Shown: piece after piece, positions 60,503 through 64,000 of the stretch
How positions within the stretch are numbered: the stretch's first letter is position 1
How the letters are laid out: every line of letters begins with the position of its first letter
Assembly: GCF_000214355.1 (NCBI RefSeq)
Contig: NC_015577.1
Location: 620,001 to 684,000, forward strand
Direction of reading: 5' to 3'
Origin: Leadbettera azotonutricia ZAS-9
GTDB lineage: Bacteria; Spirochaetota; Spirochaetia; Treponematales; Breznakiellaceae
Length of the DNA: 64,000 nt
Position numbers and translations under genes: made by a program
Notes under the pieces: generated by a model
Seen by the model: the letters and a program-made list of their open reading frames with translations, nothing else
Databases searched by the model: none
What the model was told of the DNA's origin: nothing

Positions 60503-61153
60503 ATGAAGCGTCTCGTTCTCTCTTTATTGGTAATGGGCATGGCAGTGTCCCTCTTTGCACAGGTTCAGCTTCCTGAATATCACTTTGCGTCAGGAAGTTG
60601 GGGTTTCCAAGGTCCCAGGCTCTATCAGAATGATGCCAAGGCCCGGTTGGCCAAGGTGAATCTCAGGATACCCCAAAGCGGCCCCATGATTTATGAATTC
60701 AACGCCCGTTACGAAGATGGGGTACAGGATGGCCATGGCGGTTTCGGCATCCATATTTTTGGCGATAGCGCTTACAACGGTGCCTCCTGGGGTGCTGGTA
60801 AGTCCTATCTCCTCTGGCTCAACTACGATGAAAAACCCCTCACCAGGGACATACCCGCTGGCTTCTCAGCCCAGGTTTACAGGAGCACTACCAATTCCCG
60901 GATGGAACTGGTGCAGAGCGTCTCCCTTAACCAGTACCTGCCCCTCCTTACCTGGGATAACCTGTCATACTCAATCCCCTTCAGAATCTGGGTAAACGGC
61001 GATACCGGCGAAGTGCGGGTCTATGACCCTTCAGATCCCAATCTGGCGAACTATTATTATTTCTATATTGATAGGAAGGATCTGCCGCTCCGGGGCAACT
61101 GGGCGGCGCTCAGAACCAACGGCATTAAGCTTTCCTTCGGCCTGGGACTCTAA
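60503..61153 (+). CDS. Secreted protein of unknown function
   Basis: ATG 60503 follows AAGGAG and gives 216 residues with signal peptide MKRLVLSLLVMGMAVSLFAQ. The mature part is rich in aromatic and beta-strand segments (GSWGFQGPRLYQND, YEDGVQDGHGGFGIHIFG, SYLLWLNYDEKPL), suggesting a secreted or periplasmic beta-sandwich. I do not recognise a family. It stands alone between the metal pump and the URO-D gene, and similar exported proteins are common in treponemes. Confidence 0.75.
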   Translation: MKRLVLSLLVMGMAVSLFAQVQLPEYHFASGSWGFQGPRLYQNDAKARLAKVNLRIPQSGPMIYEFNARYEDGVQDGHGGFGIHIFGDSAYNGASWGAGKSYLLWLNYDEKPLTRDIPAGFSAQVYRSTTNSRMELVQSVSLNQYLPLLTWDNLSYSIPFRIWVNGDTGEVRVYDPSDPNLANYYYFYIDRKDLPLRGNWAALRTNGIKLSFGLGL

Positions 61154-61255
61154 AAATAGCGGGGGCAGGGGCGGGCATCCGCTCTTTCCCCCCATTTCCT
61201 TTTATGAAAATTCCTCCTCTTTGTCCTTGTCTGTTTGTGTTTATAGGAATGTTGT

Positions 61256-62269
61256 ATGAATAAACGTGACTTAGTATGGCGAGCCTTTCATAATGAGAGC
61301 GTAGAACGCATTCCTGTAGGTTTCTGGTTTCACTTCGCCAAGGACGAGCTTGAGGATGTTTTTAAGAACCCAGGGCTTAGGGAAATCAATATTCAGGGGC
61401 ATAAGAAATTTTATGAAGCCTTTGATCCTGATTTCCTCAAGATTATGACGGATGGGTATTTTTGCTATCCCAACGAAATTTTTGCCTCCGCGAAAGATGT
61501 ATCCGAATTAAAGAAAATCAAGCCCATAGGCTCAGATCACCCATGGATACGGGAACAGGTAAAGTTGGCCCAGGCTGTAACCGGCGCTTATGGCAAGAAT
61601 GTCCTGACCTTTTACAACATTTTCGCCCCTGCCACTATTTTCAAATTCGCAAGGCAGGGTAAAAACGCGGACTCTATGCTGGCTGATTTTATGCTCCGCG
61701 ATAAGGCCGTGGTAACCCGCGCCCTGAATGTTGTGGCCGAAGATACAGCCGCCCTCGCAAAGGCGGTTGTTTCGGAAGGTGGCGCTGACGGGATTTATTA
61801 CAGCACCCAGGATGTTTCAGATTCCCGGATCTCCACTGAACTCCAAAAAGAATGCATTGCACCATCTGACTTTGCTGTCCTTGATAGCGCCAATTCCGCG
61901 AAAGGGCTTAACATACTCCACATTTGCAGTTACGCAGGGCATCATAATAAAATATCCCATTACACTGATTACCCAGTCCAAATCATCAACTGGGCCGCGC
62001 ATCTGGAAAAAGTCTCCCTGGGCTCGGGCAAGAAACTCTTTGGGGGAAAGCCTGTGATTGGGGGCTTTGACAATACTCCTGCGGGGGTGTTGTATAAAGG
62101 AAGCAAAGCCGAGATTGAAGCCGAGACGGATCGCCTCATAAATGAAGCTAAAAATCAGGGCGCAGTAAAAGGCTTGGCCCTTGGCGCAGACTGCACCCTT
62201 CCAAGGGACATAAACGTGGAACGCTTAAAATGGGTAAGGGACAGGGCAGCTATTAAACAGCATGAATAA
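61256..62269 (+). CDS. Uroporphyrinogen decarboxylase (URO-D) family protein
   Basis: The 337-residue protein has the URO-D TIM-barrel layout: RDLVWRAFHNESVERIPVGFW at the start, HICSYAGHHNKI in the middle and GGFDNTPAGVLYKGSKAEIEAE late. Proteins like this include methylcobamide:CoM methyltransferases (MtaA/CmuA) as well as true HemE. The absence of the HemE N-terminal RQAGR signature argues for a corrinoid-methyl-transfer relative. AGGAAT precedes ATG 61256. Substrate unknown. Confidence 0.82.
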   Translation: MNKRDLVWRAFHNESVERIPVGFWFHFAKDELEDVFKNPGLREINIQGHKKFYEAFDPDFLKIMTDGYFCYPNEIFASAKDVSELKKIKPIGSDHPWIREQVKLAQAVTGAYGKNVLTFYNIFAPATIFKFARQGKNADSMLADFMLRDKAVVTRALNVVAEDTAALAKAVVSEGGADGIYYSTQDVSDSRISTELQKECIAPSDFAVLDSANSAKGLNILHICSYAGHHNKISHYTDYPVQIINWAAHLEKVSLGSGKKLFGGKPVIGGFDNTPAGVLYKGSKAEIEAETDRLINEAKNQGAVKGLALGADCTLPRDINVERLKWVRDRAAIKQHE

Positions 62270-62640
62270 TTGGGATGCTGGAACACTGGAACTCATAACC
62301 GGACACCACCGCATCGAAGCGGCCCGGCCAGTCAATAGTATACGATATTTTTAATTTCAGGTTCGGATTCGGTCCACATGACAGAGCAATCCTGCATCAT
62401 GTCCCTGGCAGCGTCGAACTTGAGCTGCTCGTTTGCATCGCTGGCACTTAAAAAACCAGCGTTTTAATCTGATACATCAGTGCCTCTCTAAAACTCTGTT
62501 TCAATACAGAATAGCCTGCTTGTCTTTTCTGCTTAATATCGATTGCTTACTATGAATAACATAAGGTATACTGTATATAGGAATTGTCTTTCCATGGCGG
62601 AAAAAACAAAGGACATTCATGAATGGACGAGAGGAATATA
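62270..62640. other. Gene-poor gap with possible gene remnant
   Basis: About 370 bp. On the minus strand 62332-62463 is open and ends in a protein-like tail (NEQLKFDAARDMMQD...EIKNIVYY-stop), probably a decayed 3' end. A 15-codon frame at 62594 (MAEKTKDIHEW...) ends at TAATG on the start of the next gene and may aid its translation. Confidence 0.4.
62332..62463 (-). pseudogene. Possible 3' fragment of a lost gene
   Basis: A 43-codon minus-strand frame closed by a stop at both ends, without start or ribosome site. Its composition (LSASDANEQLKFDAARDMM, then QDCSVMWTESEPEIKN) looks coding. I do not recognise the family. Confidence 0.3.
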
Positions 62641-64000
62641 ATGATCACAGTAACGCTAATCAGCCAAATCGCTATCGCATTGATCCTTTTTGGAGGCTTT
62701 TTTTACTTTCTTTATAAGCCGGGAAAAGGTGTTTCAAAAGAGGTTCCACGGATAGTATTTTTTTCTATGGTTTTCTTTGCAGGACTTATACTTAACTGGT
62801 TGGGGAATAGCCGCATCTATAACGAAGGCCATAATCCAAGAGAAATCATAAAGGTCGGTTCAGCAGTTATCACCACTTTACAAATGTTTGTTCTTAATGC
62901 GGGAATGGATAAAATTGAATCTCTGTCCATGGAAAATACTTTTTACGGTATTGCCTTCATTATTTGTTATATCGCCGCAGTGATATGTACCGTGGTATTT
63001 GCGGTGCATATATTTTTTAAAAGCTTTTGGAATGTCATATCTTTATTCTTCGTTAAGCTCTTATCAAAGAAAATATGGATCATTGTCGGGAAAGGTATTC
63101 ATCAAGAAACACTCCTCAAAAGTCTTACTGCAGAGCAAAAAGGTAATACTATCATTATTCAAAATGAGAATAATGTAGAAGGGAAAAAGAAGTTAATGGA
63201 TCAAGGTTTTCTTGCTATCAATGGGGAATTTAGCATAGGAATTCTTAAAAAACCAAGATTCGTTAAGTCAAAAGAAATAACCCTTATCGCTATTTCCGAT
63301 GACGATGTTGAAAATCTTGAAATAGCAAGAATTATAACAGAAAGTTTATCAGTGTTTTCTGGCAGTAATCCTAAAAAATTGAAGTTTTCTGCCCACATTA
63401 TGTATACCAATATTGAAAGGGTGGAGCATTTTAAATTAAGTGATAATGCAGATGGAAAAATACAGTTTTTTAATCCCTATGAAATAACTGTGCGTTCCTT
63501 TTTATTTGATAACCCTATTACAAAATTTATTCCTCGTGAATATATAGATACTGAAAATGCCTGTTTAAAAAGAAAATTTGATTTTCTGCATGTATTTATA
63601 GGCTTTGGTAAGATAAATCGTGAATTTCTTAAACAAAGCATTGCTGCAAACCAGGTTTTAGGTATGGATTATCAAGCCCTGGTGATTGACAAGGATATAC
63701 AAGATAGTCAAAGTGCCTTTATGAACTATTCCCGTGGAGTTTTCGCAAAAGAAGGAGAATGGAGCAGTAAAAAGTATTTTTCGATGCCGCAGGAAAAATA
63801 CAGAATTGATTTTGTAGAACGTAACGCTCTTTCAAAAGAAATGTATGATTTGGTTATAGAACGAATTAAGAAGGTTGACGCCTCAGTGGTGATTGTTGCT
63901 TTAGGGGATGTTCAGTTAAGTGCGGAAACCGCCATGGAGTTTCGTCAGCAGTGCAACAGAGAGAATGTAAAGAAAGGCATAAACATTTTTGTCCATGCAA
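62641..64000 (+). CDS. Membrane protein with cytoplasmic Rossmann-like segment (3' end beyond window)
   Basis: ATG 62641 follows AGAGGA and the frame stays open to the window end (453 codons). Three hydrophobic helices fill the first 140 residues (IALILFGGFFYFLYK, VFFSMVFFAGLILNWL, FIICYIAAVICTVVFAVHIFF). A large soluble part follows with IWIIVGKGIHQETLL and, about 190 residues on, FLHVFIGFGKINREFLKQ...ALVIDKD. The latter resembles a TrkA-N-type nucleotide-binding strand-loop-helix. It could be a ligand-gated channel or conflict-system effector. It is AT-rich compared with the genes to its left. Not recognised with certainty. Confidence 0.7.
   Translation, partial: MITVTLISQIAIALILFGGFFYFLYKPGKGVSKEVPRIVFFSMVFFAGLILNWLGNSRIYNEGHNPREIIKVGSAVITTLQMFVLNAGMDKIESLSMENTFYGIAFIICYIAAVICTVVFAVHIFFKSFWNVISLFFVKLLSKKIWIIVGKGIHQETLLKSLTAEQKGNTIIIQNENNVEGKKKLMDQGFLAINGEFSIGILKKPRFVKSKEITLIAISDDDVENLEIARIITESLSVFSGSNPKKLKFSAHIMYTNIERVEHFKLSDNADGKIQFFNPYEITVRSFLFDNPITKFIPREYIDTENACLKRKFDFLHVFIGFGKINREFLKQSIAANQVLGMDYQALVIDKDIQDSQSAFMNYSRGVFAKEGEWSSKKYFSMPQEKYRIDFVERNALSKEMYDLVIERIKKVDASVVIVALGDVQLSAETAMEFRQQCNRENVKKGINIFVHA

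Overview
The window is about 64 kb of a moderately GC-rich bacterial chromosome (close to 50% G+C by eye). It most resembles a spirochaete of the termite-gut Treponema type. That is an inference from gene content recalled from memory, not from a database search: a MurA with Asp in place of the active-site Cys, a CobA-HemD fusion, many lipoproteins, and the nitrogenase-like genes. Most genes are tightly packed in same-strand runs. Two AT-rich patches (3.0-3.85 kb and 33.4-38.9 kb) stand out as acquired or decaying DNA.

Layout. 1-6.4 kb: a secreted HELTH metalloprotease/propeller protein (cut by the window edge), murA, a repeat and toxin-antitoxin patch, an RRM protein and radA. 6.4-8.2 kb: adenine deaminase. 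8.1-11.8 kb (minus strand): siroheme branch genes (cobA-hemD, hemC, precorrin-2 dehydrogenase) downstream of a JAMM protease and a ThiS-like sulfur carrier. 12-18.8 kb (plus strand): a sulfate assimilation operon (sulfate-binding protein, cysT, cysW, cysA, cysH, cysD, cysN). 18.8-20.8 kb (minus strand): an E1-like activating enzyme, a TusA-like protein and a compact siroheme sulfite reductase. Together these form a full sulfate-to-sulfide route with a predicted carrier-protein thiocarboxylate exit. Three of their promoters share the motif TATAAT-N7-GTTTTASTA. A MATE transporter follows.

22.3-31.1 kb holds the most striking locus. It is one plus-strand run of metK, an atypical radical SAM enzyme (CX8CX2C), a lipoprotein-dependent ABC importer of the NitT/Tau/Ssu class, a NifH-like reductase and two NifD/K-like subunits. 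The three classical cluster Cys are present in one subunit and only one is present in the other. This looks like an uncharacterised nitrogenase-like reductase system beside the sulfur genes. htpG converges on it.

33.4-38.9 kb is an island of repeated units, each made of a 45-bp hairpin and a small XRE regulator. Each unit precedes different cargo: a VapBC-type pair, a broken serine hydrolase, or a GHKL-ATPase/STAS-like pair. An IS256-family element sits in the fourth, decayed unit.

39-48.3 kb: a giant alpha-2-macroglobulin-like lipoprotein, an MscS channel and PBP1C. 48.3-56.5 kb: a B12-type radical SAM protein with a small Cys-rich partner, PTS enzyme I, der, a MerR regulator, an Rsm22-like methyltransferase and a VanY-type lipoprotein. 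56.5-64 kb: a second MATE, an ArsR-controlled Zn/Cd-type P1B ATPase, a secreted protein of unknown role, a URO-D-family protein, and a membrane protein with a Rossmann-like segment that runs off the window.
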